A DNA stretch of 64,000 nt. Source: Thermococcus sp. P6. Its GTDB lineage: Archaea > Methanobacteriota_B > Thermococci > Thermococcales > Thermococcaceae. This document shows, in pieces, positions 43,508-52,190 of this stretch. Position 1 is the first letter of the stretch. Each line of letters starts with the position of its first letter. Position numbers and translations under genes: made by a program. The notes under the pieces are model-generated. The model made no database searches. It was not told the origin of the DNA and saw only the letters and a list, made by a program, of their open reading frames with translations. The DNA is taken from positions 1,364,001-1,428,000 of the forward strand of contig NZ_CP015104.1 of the NCBI RefSeq assembly GCF_002214525.1, in the 5' to 3' direction.

Positions 43508-44206
43508 TCACACCACCGCGGCTATTTCTACTATTAGCCCGGCCTTAGGCTCAACTCTAAACGGAATAATCTTCTGAAAGACTCCTTTTGTATTGTTGTA
43601 CTTTACTATGGTTGCCGAATTCTTTAAATCTCCCCCAAAGACCTTTACCTGTAATCTTATGAGCATCGTGGAAGCTTCCTCGAGCATGAGCAGGGCATCC
43701 CTATCCATCTCCTCTTTGTTGACCGTGAGGATTATCACCTTATCCAGACTGGCGAGTTTTTTGATGTACATAAGGAAATTTCGGATGGCCTCCGGGTCCT
43801 GTTCCCTCGTGAGTATGGATGAAAAGGAGTCTATGATGATTACATCATGATCCCACAGCCTGGGTTCTCCCAGAAGTCTCCCGAGAAACCTTTTCTTCTC
43901 GCTTATGCCCGTCAACAGGGGATAGAGCGACACGAATACCAGCTTTTTTCTTATTAGAAAAGGGATTACGTCATACCCCAGAGAAGACATCTGATTTAAG
44001 TATTCGACAGTAGTATACTGACTGGAAACGTAGGAAGCACGGTATCCGTTCATCAGGAAACCGTACAAAAGTCTCTGCACGAAAATGGATTTACCCGTAC
44101 CCCTATCCCCCTCCAGGAGCATGATGGTCCCGGCGGGTATCCCTCCCCCAAGGCGTCTGTGAAGTTCATCCCCCTTAAGCTGAATTTTGAGTAACTCCTC
44201 CGCCAA
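43508..44206 (-). CDS. arlH: Archaellum regulatory ATPase-like protein ArlH (FlaH)
   Basis: This 232-aa RecA-like protein has Walker A GDRGTGKS and Walker B VIIIDSF. It binds ATP with weak or no hydrolysis and regulates ArlI in known systems. The start is most likely TTG 44206, because GGGTGA lies 5 nt before it. A GTG at 44215 overlaps that binding site and is the alternative. Neighbours are arlG and arlI with tight spacing. Confidence 0.88.
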   Translation of the reverse strand: MAEELLKIQLKGDELHRRLGGGIPAGTIMLLEGDRGTGKSIFVQRLLYGFLMNGYRASYVSSQYTTVEYLNQMSSLGYDVIPFLIRKKLVFVSLYPLLTGISEKKRFLGRLLGEPRLWDHDVIIIDSFSSILTREQDPEAIRNFLMYIKKLASLDKVIILTVNKEEMDRDALLMLEEASTMLIRLQVKVFGGDLKNSATIVKYNNTKGVFQKIIPFRVEPKAGLIVEIAAVV

Positions 44207-44231
44207 AACGCTCACCCGCTGAAAGCTTTTA

Positions 44232-44702
44232 TCAGGATATCCTAAACACGAGACTCCTCTGTATTCCGTTTTCCAGTACCACCACCAGCTTGTGGTATCC
44301 GGACGTTAGCTTGGTGGTGACCGTTATTGCCCCCACTTCGTACGGTGCAAGACTTGAGATTGGATTGCCGTCTATGTCCGTGAATGCTAAATTTGAGGGA
44401 GGCACGATGTTTCCATCTATGAAGACCTGAACCGCTTCACCACTGAAAGCGAAGGCTTCCTTACCCGTGTTTTTTATGTAAAACGTGTAATCATATGGGC
44501 CCGAACCGGAGACCGGGATGTTTTCCGGGTCGTTTATGATCACAAAGTCGGATTTTAACCTGCTGGACAGTTCCTCGCCCTGTACCCGCATATCCCTGGC
44601 AAGGTCGTTGGTCACGTAAGCCAGGCCTCCCGCGACAGTCCCCGCGATGATTATGGCCACGATGAACATTATGAGTTCCGAAGCCGGTCCACCCGCTGCC
44701 AT
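44232..44702 (-). CDS. arlG: Archaellum stator protein ArlG (FlaG)
   Basis: This 156-aa protein has an N-terminal membrane helix (ELIMFIVAIIIAGTVAGGLAY) and an extracellular beta-sandwich, as in ArlG. ArlG forms a filament that, with ArlF, links the motor to the S-layer. Its ATG 44702 immediately follows the arlF stop codon, and GAGGTGAGCTGA gives the ribosome binding site. Confidence 0.85.
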   Translation of the reverse strand: MAAGGPASELIMFIVAIIIAGTVAGGLAYVTNDLARDMRVQGEELSSRLKSDFVIINDPENIPVSGSGPYDYTFYIKNTGKEAFAFSGEAVQVFIDGNIVPPSNLAFTDIDGNPISSLAPYEVGAITVTTKLTSGYHKLVVVLENGIQRSLVFRIS

Positions 44703-45191
44703 TCAGCTCACCTCTCTGGGACATGCCCACCCCGTTGCATCCACAATCGCGTTGGTTCCATTGTCATACCATTCAACCCTCAACCCACAGCCATTTTCTG
44801 TGAATATCCAGATGACATGAGGTTCACCATTCAGGGGGATTCCCGTCACGTTGATCGTTATGTTCTCACCCGGAAGTAGATACCTCTGAGAGGGAGTAAG
44901 TGCCGGTCTGGGAGCGCCATCATAAACTATCGTCCAGTACGAAGGGGTGAGCGTTAGTCCGTCGTTTCTGATTACAAACGTGATGTTGTATGTGGAGTCG
45001 GGATTCACCACGGACGTATAATTTTCAAGATCGAGTTTACTGCTTATCCTGGAGATCTCCAGGTCGTGGGAGTACTTCTCCGCGTCTTTAACCTGGGAGT
45101 ATGCGTTGTACCATGCGGGGTAAAGGACCGAAAGTGACAATAAAATGGAAGTAAAGAGGATCGCTGCACTCGCTGATACGCTGAATCCCAT
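44703..45191 (-). CDS. arlF: Archaellum stator protein ArlF (FlaF)
   Basis: This 162-aa protein starts at ATG 45191 (binding site AGGTGGCCACC); an in-frame GTG at 45200 lies inside that site. An N-terminal membrane helix (ASAAILFTSILLSLSVLYPAW) precedes an extracellular domain with the DLENYTSV region. ArlF binds the S-layer and makes the stator with ArlG. The order arlF-arlG-arlH-arlI-arlJ is the usual euryarchaeal one. Confidence 0.85.
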   Translation of the reverse strand: MGFSVSASAAILFTSILLSLSVLYPAWYNAYSQVKDAEKYSHDLEISRISSKLDLENYTSVVNPDSTYNITFVIRNDGLTLTPSYWTIVYDGAPRPALTPSQRYLLPGENITINVTGIPLNGEPHVIWIFTENGCGLRVEWYDNGTNAIVDATGWACPREVS

Positions 45192-45208
45192 GGTGGCCAC
45201 CTTTGGTT

Positions 45209-46402
45209 TTAGACGCCGTAGAACTCATCGAGTGTCTTCTCCAGAGTTTTGATTTCCCTTTCCAGTTTGTCAAGCACGTCCCTGTTTATCCTCAGCCCCC
45301 TGAGGCGTTCAATAAACAGCAACGAGATCAGGTGGTCCTGCACGGTAAGTTTCTCTGCGGGTTTCCATTCAGGATCTCTGTGGTGAGGTCTGGTGCCTTT
45401 GGCGTACCTCAACAGGGTATTCAGCACGTTTTCGCTTATCCATCCTATCTCGTAGTAGAACTCAAGTACGTTCTCAAGGTTCTGTATACCCACCCTGTCG
45501 ATAAGGAAGCCCAGCCACTTGAGTGCTATCATCGTTGATACCATGTCCTCGGGAATAGCTTTGAGACGGTAATTTTTGGGTTCTTCCTCAAACAGCAGTT
45601 TTGCAAACTCCTCAGGGACTTCAATCTTCCCTTCGGCCATCTCAACTTCACCCCCTTCCGATTTCCTGGTAACCTCCTCTTCGGAGGCGGCCTTAAACTC
45701 TTCTTCGTGAACTTCCACTTCGGGAACCTCTTCTTGAGGAGTCTCTTCTTCAACAACCTCCCCCGTAGGGGCTTTCTCTTCGGGAACCTCCACTTCAGGT
45801 TGTTCTTCGGTCTCTTCCGCTTCCACATGAACTTCTTCTTCCTTGTGAACTTCTTCCTTCGAAGGGATCTCCTCCACCACAGGCTTTTCTTCAACCACCT
45901 CTGGGGTGATACGCTCCTCTTCCCGGAACCTGGTTTCGGGCACTTTGGACTCTTCGGGCTTCTTGCTCGCCTCGAGCTTTTCATGAAGACCCCTTACTTC
46001 TTCCTTAATCTCCTCGACTTTCTCGAGCTTTTCGCCAAGACCCTTTACCTTTTCCTTAACTTCCTCGACTTTTTCTCCCAGGTTTTCAGCCCTCTTCTCA
46101 TATACGGTGTACTTGGCTTCCTCCAGACTTTCAAGCAGTTGTGATAACTGGGCACTGAGATCGTTTAGTCTCTTTCCCATCTCGTCGACTTTCTTGTTGA
46201 TCTGTTCGTATTTGCTGAACTGGTTCCCATACACTTCGAGAGTCTTTTTAACGATCCTGTCCAGATGTTCAGGTGTTAGTTCATCCTTCTTTGCAAGTAG
46301 CTTCTCCCTGAGGTCGTTTATGATGACACTCGGAACTTTGCCCCTCAGCTCGGCGAGCTTTGCATTGATGTCCGCTTCGGTCACGTAACTTGTAACCTCC
46401 AT
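45209..46402 (-). CDS. arlD: Archaellum cytoplasmic ring protein ArlD/ArlE-type (FlaD/E)
   Basis: This 397-aa protein has three parts. The first 150 residues are helical coiled coil (EQINKKVDEMGKRL). Residues about 150-275 are low-complexity and rich in Glu, Val and Pro. The last 110 residues hold the FlaD/E domain (WLGFLIDRVGIQNLENVLEF and LRYAKGTRPHHRDPEW). ArlCDE connect the motor with chemotaxis via CheF and the polar cap. The acidic linker is unusually long. ATG 46402 follows GGAGGTGTAACGC. Confidence 0.88.
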   Translation of the reverse strand: MEVTSYVTEADINAKLAELRGKVPSVIINDLREKLLAKKDELTPEHLDRIVKKTLEVYGNQFSKYEQINKKVDEMGKRLNDLSAQLSQLLESLEEAKYTVYEKRAENLGEKVEEVKEKVKGLGEKLEKVEEIKEEVRGLHEKLEASKKPEESKVPETRFREEERITPEVVEEKPVVEEIPSKEEVHKEEEVHVEAEETEEQPEVEVPEEKAPTGEVVEEETPQEEVPEVEVHEEEFKAASEEEVTRKSEGGEVEMAEGKIEVPEEFAKLLFEEEPKNYRLKAIPEDMVSTMIALKWLGFLIDRVGIQNLENVLEFYYEIGWISENVLNTLLRYAKGTRPHHRDPEWKPAEKLTVQDHLISLLFIERLRGLRINRDVLDKLEREIKTLEKTLDEFYGV

Positions 46403-46405
46403 GCG

Positions 46406-46882
46406 TTACACCTCCGACAGTGCCTCGTATATTATCGAGTCTATGTCTATCACCCCGTAGCCGGCAACTACTTTCAAATCGCTTTTGATCTGGGCAAGTT
46501 CTGATCTAATCTCTTCGAGTTGCTGTCTCAGTTCCTGTAACTCCTGAGATAGGGGATTCTCTGAGGCCATCTGTTCTTTAAACGGGTTTATCTCCTGTGA
46601 GATCACTTCGTATAACATCATAACGTCTTTGATGGTCTTTTCCAGCCTTTCGATATCCTCCCGGGTTTCCTGGAACTGTTTTTTCATCGTGTCAATGCTT
46701 ATCTTTATCCTTGGAATCTCGTTCTCGATTTCGTTTATCCTCTCTGCAATTTGCTCTATCATTTCCTCCTCTTCTTTGCTTCCTTCCAGTTTCTCTTCCA
46801 GTTCTGCTACCAGCTCCTCCGTCTCGCTCTCACTGGTGTCCTTCTTCTTTTTGAATAATGAAGATAGGAACCCAAGGGCCAT
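46406..46882 (-). CDS. arlC: Archaellum cytoplasmic ring protein ArlC (FlaC)
   Basis: This 158-aa protein is charged and helical, with an N-terminal amphipathic piece (LGFLSSLFKKKKD) that may touch the membrane and a C-terminal FlaC-type helix ending AGYGVIDIDSIIYEALSEV. It works with ArlD beneath the motor. ATG 46882 is preferred because GGGTGATAGGG precedes it; a GTG at 46891 lies inside the site. Confidence 0.82.
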   Translation of the reverse strand: MALGFLSSLFKKKKDTSESETEELVAELEEKLEGSKEEEEMIEQIAERINEIENEIPRIKISIDTMKKQFQETREDIERLEKTIKDVMMLYEVISQEINPFKEQMASENPLSQELQELRQQLEEIRSELAQIKSDLKVVAGYGVIDIDSIIYEALSEV

Positions 46883-46906
46883 CCCTATCACCCTTCATCG
46901 CTTTCT

Positions 46907-47665
46907 TCACTGGAGCTCCATGATCTTCGCGGTGTACGTCTGTGGCGTTGTGAACTCTATGACGCCGTTGCTACCCGTCTCAAGGATCACGCTCCCCACT
47001 ACTTTGGTGCCTGGCGGAATCCCAAACCCGTTCGAGTAATCACCGTCATTGTCGAACGGGAACGTCCAGAGTGCCACTACCGCTATGTCCCCCCAGCTAA
47101 GCACCGGGTTGTCCTGGGTCAGGCTGTTGTCCGCATCCTGCACGGCGAGTATTCCGAAAGCTGGAGTTCCGGTGCTGGTGTACATGTACGCCAGGTTCTC
47201 CCAGAGGGCTTCAACGCTGTTCGTGGTATTGTACCCGCTCAGCGATGCTATCCTGGTCTCCACCCCCTCCGGGAAGACGTTGGGTATTGGTCCTCCGTAG
47301 AGGAACGTCCCCTGACTCAGGTACGTTGAGTTGGGGTACGTGTAGATTACCATGTGAGTACCGTCTGAGAGCATGATCTTTACATTGGACAGGTCGATAC
47401 CCTGACCACCCGCGTTGGGCGATAGGTAGATTACCAGACGTGTTATGTTCCCTTCACTGGGTATAGAGCTGTTCACATATCCGTACACGTTAAGCACCTT
47501 TATACCGCTTGAGACCTCCTGTGTGGTCTGCCTTCCGGTGCTCATGGCCCTCTGCTGCAGCGTCCCTGCCGTGCTTATGAGCACTCCTGCGGCCACTGCC
47601 GCCACTAACACCATGGCTATGAACACTATCAGCGTGCCGATGCCTATTGCTCCCCTTCTCTTCAT
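46907..47665 (-). CDS. arlB3: Archaellin ArlB3 (FlaB)
   Basis: This 252-aa archaellin has the type-IV-pilin-like leader KRRG then [20 protein letters not shown], cut by the archaeal prepilin peptidase after the Gly. The body contains [21 protein letters not shown], common to archaellins. It is more divergent than the first two copies, whose N-termini are identical. N-x-S/T sites (e.g. NITR and NSTY) suggest glycosylation. ATG 47665 follows GGGGGTGACCCA. Confidence 0.93.
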   Translation of the reverse strand: MKRRGAIGIGTLIVFIAMVLVAAVAAGVLISTAGTLQQRAMSTGRQTTQEVSSGIKVLNVYGYVNSSIPSEGNITRLVIYLSPNAGGQGIDLSNVKIMLSDGTHMVIYTYPNSTYLSQGTFLYGGPIPNVFPEGVETRIASLSGYNTTNSVEALWENLAYMYTSTGTPAFGILAVQDADNSLTQDNPVLSWGDIAVVALWTFPFDNDGDYSNGFGIPPGTKVVGSVILETGSNGVIEFTTPQTYTAKIMELQ

Positions 47666-47719
47666 TGGGTCACCCCCTTAAAATGTTAAATTTAAATGGT
47701 TAAAAATAAATCAAAGAAT

Positions 47720-48676
47720 TCACTGGAGTTCAACTACTTCGGAGGTGTAGGTGCTTGGGGTTGTGAACTCTATGACGCCCGGAGCGCCGAATTCTGGGAC
47801 GACCTCTCCGCTGATCTTCGTCCTAACAGGGATACCACCGTTGAATAGTGCTTCGGTGTTGACGCATAAGATGGCAACGTCCCCCTGGTTGAGGGTTGGA
47901 GTGTCCCTATTTAGTGAGTTGTCGTAATCCTGAATGGCGATTATACCGAATCTGGTACTGCCGAGGGCATTCCAGACGAACTCCGGCCATGAAATTGCCG
48001 CTGCCTGGGCAAAGGTGCTGTCTACTATCTGAAGGGAAGTGTCGGTGGTGTCGTAGTCAAGGCCTCCACTGAAGATACCACTTATTGCACCTTTCGTAAA
48101 CTGCGGGTTGTTGAAGTATATCCAAGTGATGTTCCCACTTGTAGTATCCTGGCCGAACTGCAGAATTCCAGTTGCATTTAGCTTGCTCATGTTGACGTAG
48201 TATGAATCGAGAGGAGAGGATAGTTGCCCCTTTTCAAGGATGTATTCCGTTAATCCAAGTGCACTTGCAAACTGGGACGCGTTAGCGTATACATAATTGG
48301 ATGTATCTGTAGTAGTTTCAATGTTCACTGTGATGTTGGAGGTCCCGTATTTAAGGAGAGCCTCAACGTCCCCATTTGATAGGGTCATCTTGGTGTTGAG
48401 CAGGTCGATTCCTGAGCTTCCAGCGTTCGGGGACACGTAAATCGCAAGCTTTGTTACTTTGTTAGCGCCATCCGGAACATAACCGGTGACACTGTTGACT
48501 TTGATTCCGCTTGCGACTTCTTGGGTGGTCTGTCTGCCTGTGCTTGAGGCTTTCTGCTGCAGGAAGCCGCTGGTGTTTATGAGTACTGCTGCGGCCACTG
48601 CCGCCACTAACACCATGGCTATAAACACTATCAGGGTGCCGATACCAATAGCACCCCTCTTCCGCCCAAACCTCAT
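47720..48676 (-). CDS. arlB2: Archaellin ArlB2 (FlaB)
   Basis: This 318-aa archaellin is the longest of the three. Leader RFGRKRG and the first helix are identical to ArlB1; the middle has about 105 extra residues, many of them Thr, Ser and Asn, that would form an added outer domain on the filament. ATG 48676 is chosen because GGAGGTGAATGAAA precedes it. The 173 bp from the start to 48504 are identical to ArlB1's, as are blocks near the 3' end. Confidence 0.93.
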   Translation of the reverse strand: MRFGRKRGAIGIGTLIVFIAMVLVAAVAAAVLINTSGFLQQKASSTGRQTTQEVASGIKVNSVTGYVPDGANKVTKLAIYVSPNAGSSGIDLLNTKMTLSNGDVEALLKYGTSNITVNIETTTDTSNYVYANASQFASALGLTEYILEKGQLSSPLDSYYVNMSKLNATGILQFGQDTTSGNITWIYFNNPQFTKGAISGIFSGGLDYDTTDTSLQIVDSTFAQAAAISWPEFVWNALGSTRFGIIAIQDYDNSLNRDTPTLNQGDVAILCVNTEALFNGGIPVRTKISGEVVPEFGAPGVIEFTTPSTYTSEVVELQ

Positions 48677-48697
48677 TTTCATTCACCTCCTAAAACT

Positions 48698-49339
48698 TCA
48701 CTGGAGTTCAATTACGGTGGAGGTGTAGGTGCTTGGGGTTGTGAACTCTATGACGCCCGGAGCGCCGAATTCTGGGACGACCTGTCCGCTGATCTTCGTC
48801 CTGACCGGAATGCCGTTGCCGAACAATGTCTGAACCTTAACCGTCAGTATTGCCGTATCTCCGGCGTTGATTGTTGGAGTAGTACCACTGATGGAATTGT
48901 CGTAGTCCTGAACGACTATTATACCGAACTCTGTGCCGCTGGTGAAGCTCCATGCGTCGAGAGAGGTGTCGAATATGTCGCTTGGCAGGTTCGGTGTTAT
49001 TTTACCAGCGTACTGGAGGATGGCCTGATCTTCGCCGTTTGACAGTATTATCTTCGTGTTGCTCAGGTCGATTCCTGAGCTTCCAGCGTTCGGGGACACG
49101 TAAATCGCCAGGAGGTCTATGCCGTCATTTGTTCCATTCACGTGTCCGACGACTCTTGAGACCTGTATTCCGCTTGCGACTTCTTGGGTGGTCTGTCTGC
49201 CTGTGCTTGAGGCTTTCTGCTGCAGGAAGCCGCTGGTGTTTATGAGTACTGCTGCGGCCACTGCCGCCACTAACACCATGGCTATAAACACTATCAGGGT
49301 GCCGATACCAATAGCACCCCTCTTCCGCCCAAACCTCAT
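48698..49339 (-). CDS. arlB1: Archaellin ArlB1 (FlaB), first gene of the operon
   Basis: This 213-aa archaellin starts at ATG 49339 behind GGAGGTGCTCGGCAG. The leader RFGRKRG is cut after Gly, leaving the hydrophobic assembly helix [23 protein letters not shown]. Being first behind a strong promoter with EarA-type boxes, it is probably the major filament subunit. The ATG and first 57 codons match ArlB2 base for base, a sign of recent duplication or gene conversion. Confidence 0.93.
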   Translation of the reverse strand: MRFGRKRGAIGIGTLIVFIAMVLVAAVAAAVLINTSGFLQQKASSTGRQTTQEVASGIQVSRVVGHVNGTNDGIDLLAIYVSPNAGSSGIDLSNTKIILSNGEDQAILQYAGKITPNLPSDIFDTSLDAWSFTSGTEFGIIVVQDYDNSISGTTPTINAGDTAILTVKVQTLFGNGIPVRTKISGQVVPEFGAPGVIEFTTPSTYTSTVIELQ

Positions 49340-49386
49340 CTGCCGAGCACCTCCGTAGGAGTTTTTCAAATATTGTACGGCGATTC

Positions 49387-49432
49387 TTTTATATACGCTT
49401 TTTTTGTTTTTAGTTATGTAATTGGTTATGTA
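49387..49432 (-). promoter_or_regulatory. Archaellum promoter: TATA box with two TACATA (EarA-type) boxes
   Basis: On the minus strand two TACATA hexamers, at 49432-49427 and 49420-49415, are exactly 12 bp apart (TACATAACCAATTACATA), followed by GTATATAAAA at 49396-49387. The TATA box is about 25 bp from the likely transcription start near 49364, giving a short leader with GGAGGTG. TACATA is the motif reported for EarA binding in front of the Methanococcus maripaludis archaellum operon. An earA-like gene lies 1.2 kb upstream. Confidence 0.6.
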
Positions 49433-49581
49433 GGTATCAATGTAAGTGGAGAAGGGACATGGGGGGCGCCTTGGTATTGTTGTAATTTCGTAAAGTATTT
49501 GGAAAAATTCTGGTATTGTTGACCTCCTTGGGACACGATGATATAGGAGATTTAGACAAAGAATTATAAAAGAGAAGATAT

Positions 49582-50526
49582 TTAATGTTTTGTCACTACC
49601 ATCACGCTTTTGCCGAGGGTTTTCACATCAACATTAAAGCCGTTATCGAGGATGGCACGCTTCACCTCTTCAGTGCTTGGATACCCCACAAAGTCGCCGA
49701 CCAGACCCTCGAAGAATTCAAGCGCTGAGATCTTCTCAAAGTTATCCCTGAAGGGCTCAACTATAATTAGCTTGCCTCCGCTTTCAAGAGAGTCCAGCAC
49801 CCTGTGGATAACCCTCCCCCTGTCTTTGAGGTACTCAAGCACAAAACTCATTACGGCCACATCGTACTTCCTCGAGGGTCTTATCAGGTGGGCGTCTATC
49901 TCCTTCAGGTTGACCCAGTCGTATCCGCCTTCCTTTACCCTTTCTCGGGCTATCTCAAGCAAACCTGCGGAATAGTCTATTCCCATGTAATAACCGTTTG
50001 GTCCGGCCTGTTTTCCTATTTCGACCGGAGAGACTGAACCGCAGCCAATGTCGATAACGCTTTTGCCATCTGAAATGCCGGCTACCTTGTCTATTATTGA
50101 CCTGTACAGTGATGCGAACTTTGAATTCAGTCTGATATCCCAGAAATCGGCATCCTTATCAAAATCCATGGAAACGTAGGGGTGATCCCGACGTATGAAC
50201 GCGTAATCCATCATAAAGTATACCCTCTCCAGTGACATCATCCAGTCTGAGAAGGAATAATCGTCCGGCGCTATGTACTCCTGAGGAAGTTTTTTGAGCA
50301 TCACTCCTAGGGAGGTGTTTTCAATGATACCCAGCTTATTCAGGGTTTCGATGAACCTCTCCAGCAGTTCGGTGTTCTGAACTTCTATGCTCTCCAGTCC
50401 CCCGTTGGGTTTTTTGGAGAGCGCTTTGAAGATATTGTACTTTATCCCAATCTGGAGGAGATGACTAAAGGATACGTTGGCCATCATTTGCAGATTTTTG
50501 TCCAGGACTTCGATTGAGGACGTCAT
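49582..50526 (-). CDS. SAM-dependent methyltransferase between earA and arlB
   Basis: This 314-aa protein has a winged-helix-like N-terminal domain and a class I methyltransferase fold with motif [16 protein letters not shown] and LIIVEPF near the active site, like small-molecule O-methyltransferases. It is co-directional with the earA-like gene (9-bp gap) and lies 240 bp before arlB1, a position kept in other Thermococcales as I recall. The substrate is unknown. A role in archaellin or glycan methylation is possible. ATG 50526 follows GAGGTGAGAAG. Confidence 0.75.
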   Translation of the reverse strand: MTSSIEVLDKNLQMMANVSFSHLLQIGIKYNIFKALSKKPNGGLESIEVQNTELLERFIETLNKLGIIENTSLGVMLKKLPQEYIAPDDYSFSDWMMSLERVYFMMDYAFIRRDHPYVSMDFDKDADFWDIRLNSKFASLYRSIIDKVAGISDGKSVIDIGCGSVSPVEIGKQAGPNGYYMGIDYSAGLLEIARERVKEGGYDWVNLKEIDAHLIRPSRKYDVAVMSFVLEYLKDRGRVIHRVLDSLESGGKLIIVEPFRDNFEKISALEFFEGLVGDFVGYPSTEEVKRAILDNGFNVDVKTLGKSVMVVTKH

Positions 50527-50535
50527 CTTCTCACC

Positions 50536-50856
50536 TCACCAGAACTTCTTGTAGTAGGGGTAGTAAGTTTTTAAATACTCCATAACTTTTTTTCCGTACT
50601 CTGTGAGCTTATAGTATTTGAAACCATTGTTGTGAACCTCTTCGACGAGGCCCAGATATACCAGAGAGCTGTCACCGTTGTATCGGTTTCCCAGTCCTAC
50701 CAGCGCCCCCCTAACGTTGGATGGGTCGGAACCTACGTTCCTTGCAATCTCTGACAGGTACGTTGCGGAAGGGTAAATCTGGTATAGGTGCATTAGTATC
50801 CTCCTCCTCAGATCACTCCTGTGGAGGGATCGTAATATATGGGGATCAATATACAT
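50536..50856 (-). CDS. earA: EarA-like winged-helix regulator of archaellum genes
   Basis: This 106-aa protein is a winged helix (DLRRRILMHLYQIYPSATYL, then SEIARNVGSDPSNVRGALVG as recognition helices). EarA of Euryarchaea is a small HTH protein encoded next to the archaellum operon that activates its transcription. The position and the TACATA boxes upstream of arlB1 fit. TACATA-like sequences also occur at 50852-50857 and 50884-50889 near its own start, on the other strand. ATG 50856 follows GGAGGGTGCAGAT. Confidence 0.75.
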   Translation of the reverse strand: MYIDPHILRSLHRSDLRRRILMHLYQIYPSATYLSEIARNVGSDPSNVRGALVGLGNRYNGDSSLVYLGLVEEVHNNGFKYYKLTEYGKKVMEYLKTYYPYYKKFW

Positions 50857-51446
50857 ATCTGCACCCTCCTGACATGGTCTCTGTACATATTGTCAAGATT
50901 TTAGCTCCATTCTTACAACAGGCGTCACAATTCACACGTAAGCTTATTGGATGACCTCGCAGTTAACATCACTCCAACCAGAGGCGTTATTATTTGTATT
51001 GTATAGTATTTAAAGCTTTTGGATGATTATAGTTTTATAATCAACAATATCGCCAGATATTTTGAAAATTTTCAAGATATTGGAGAGTCTGGTACCGTTG
51101 GGAAGGTGGCTATGGAGTTTAAAATCAAATGATATTTTGGAAGATTATAACGAAAATGATAGTTTTGGTACCATATAAAATGTATAATCGTTATTTGCAT
51201 GATAATTTTGGTATTGGAATTTTTCCAAAAACTGCATGATAATTTTGGTATTGGAATTTTTCCAAAAACCGGAACTCACGCGGAGGGAAAGGAAGGGAAC
51301 GGTAGATTCACACCACCTTCGGATCATTCCGGATTCAGGGGGTATCAAAGGGATTTCTGGTTCCCGAAATACCCATTATTGAGAAGAAAGGTTTTAAAAG
51401 TGTACTCTCCTACCCAATCACGGGTAAAAAGGAAGTGGTGATGAAC
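50857..51446. other. 590-bp regulatory gap between the earA-like gene and sufC
   Basis: No gene is seen. The gap is A+T-rich and divides into the earA-side promoter region, a possible plus-strand TATA box (CATATAAAATG at about 51172-51182), the 37-bp tandem repeat (51196-51269), a less A+T-rich piece and the suf promoter (GTTTTAAAAGTG around 51393). A transcript from the first TATA box would run through the repeat toward suf. I find no stable long hairpin or known riboswitch. Confidence 0.45.
51196..51269. repeat. Two perfect 37-bp tandem repeats with an internal palindrome
   Basis: Copies at 51196-51232 and 51233-51269 are identical base for base. Each contains TTGGAATTTTTCCAA, an inverted repeat TTGGAA-TTT-TTCCAA, preceded by ATAATTTTGG. 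A degenerate half copy (GATAGTTTTGGTACC) lies upstream at about 51158. The array is about 120 bp upstream of the suf TATA region. Tandem palindromes suggest a regulator binding as dimers. Confidence 0.9.
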
Positions 51447-52190
51447 ATGCTGAAGGTTGAGAATCTCCACGTTAACGTTGGGAAAAAGGAAATCCTCAGA
51501 GGGATGAACCTTGAACTCGCACCGGGCGAGCTCCACGTCGTCATGGGACCCAACGGCTCTGGGAAGTCCACGCTGGCCCTGACGATAGCGGGCCATCCGC
51601 GCTATACCGTTACCCGGGGGAGAATACTCTTCGAGGGGAAGGACATAACCGGCGCAAAACCCGAAGAAAGGGCCAGAGCGGGGATCTTTCTCAGCTTCCA
51701 GAACCCTGTTGAGGTTGAGGGCGTGAAGGTGATCAACTTCCTTCAGAGGACTCTCAAGAACCTCAGGGGTATCAACGAAGTCGAAGCCTACGACCTTATC
51801 TTCAAAACCGTCGAGGAGCTGGGTCTGGACAGGGGGATGCTATCCAGAGAGCTCAACGTCGGCTTTTCCGGCGGTGAAAGGAAAAAGCTCGAGATGCTTC
51901 AGGCTTACCTCGTAAAGCCGAAACTCCTCATTCTGGATGAGCCGGACAGCGGTGTTGACGTTGACTCCCTGAAGGTTATAGCGGGGTTGATATCAAAGCT
52001 TCACAGGGAGGGAACTTCAATCCTTCTCATCACGCACTACGGCAGAATCCTCGAGTACCTTAACCCCCAGATGGTGCACGTTATCAAGGACGGAAGGCTG
52101 GCCGTTTCCGGCGGAATGGAGCTCGTAAAACTCATAGAGGAAAAGGGCTTTACGGCGGTGGGAGAAGATGGAGCAGCACTCAAAGCTTGA
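51447..52190 (+). CDS. sufC: SufC, Fe-S assembly ATPase
   Basis: This 247-aa ABC-type ATPase has Walker A GPNGSGKST, signature FSGGERKK and LLILDEPDSGVD, with the SufC-specific SFQNPVEVEGV. ATG 51447 is chosen (MLKVENLHV); GGTGATGAAC before it is the ribosome binding site, and ATG 51441 lies inside it. SufC works with SufBD to build clusters. The sufB start lies 23 bp inside this gene. Confidence 0.93.
   Translation: MLKVENLHVNVGKKEILRGMNLELAPGELHVVMGPNGSGKSTLALTIAGHPRYTVTRGRILFEGKDITGAKPEERARAGIFLSFQNPVEVEGVKVINFLQRTLKNLRGINEVEAYDLIFKTVEELGLDRGMLSRELNVGFSGGERKKLEMLQAYLVKPKLLILDEPDSGVDVDSLKVIAGLISKLHREGTSILLITHYGRILEYLNPQMVHVIKDGRLAVSGGMELVKLIEEKGFTAVGEDGAALKA

Noticed and set aside
51196-51269. 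The 37-bp repeat as a CRISPR remnant
   Set aside because: The copies are directly joined without spacers and do not resemble Thermococcales CRISPR repeats.
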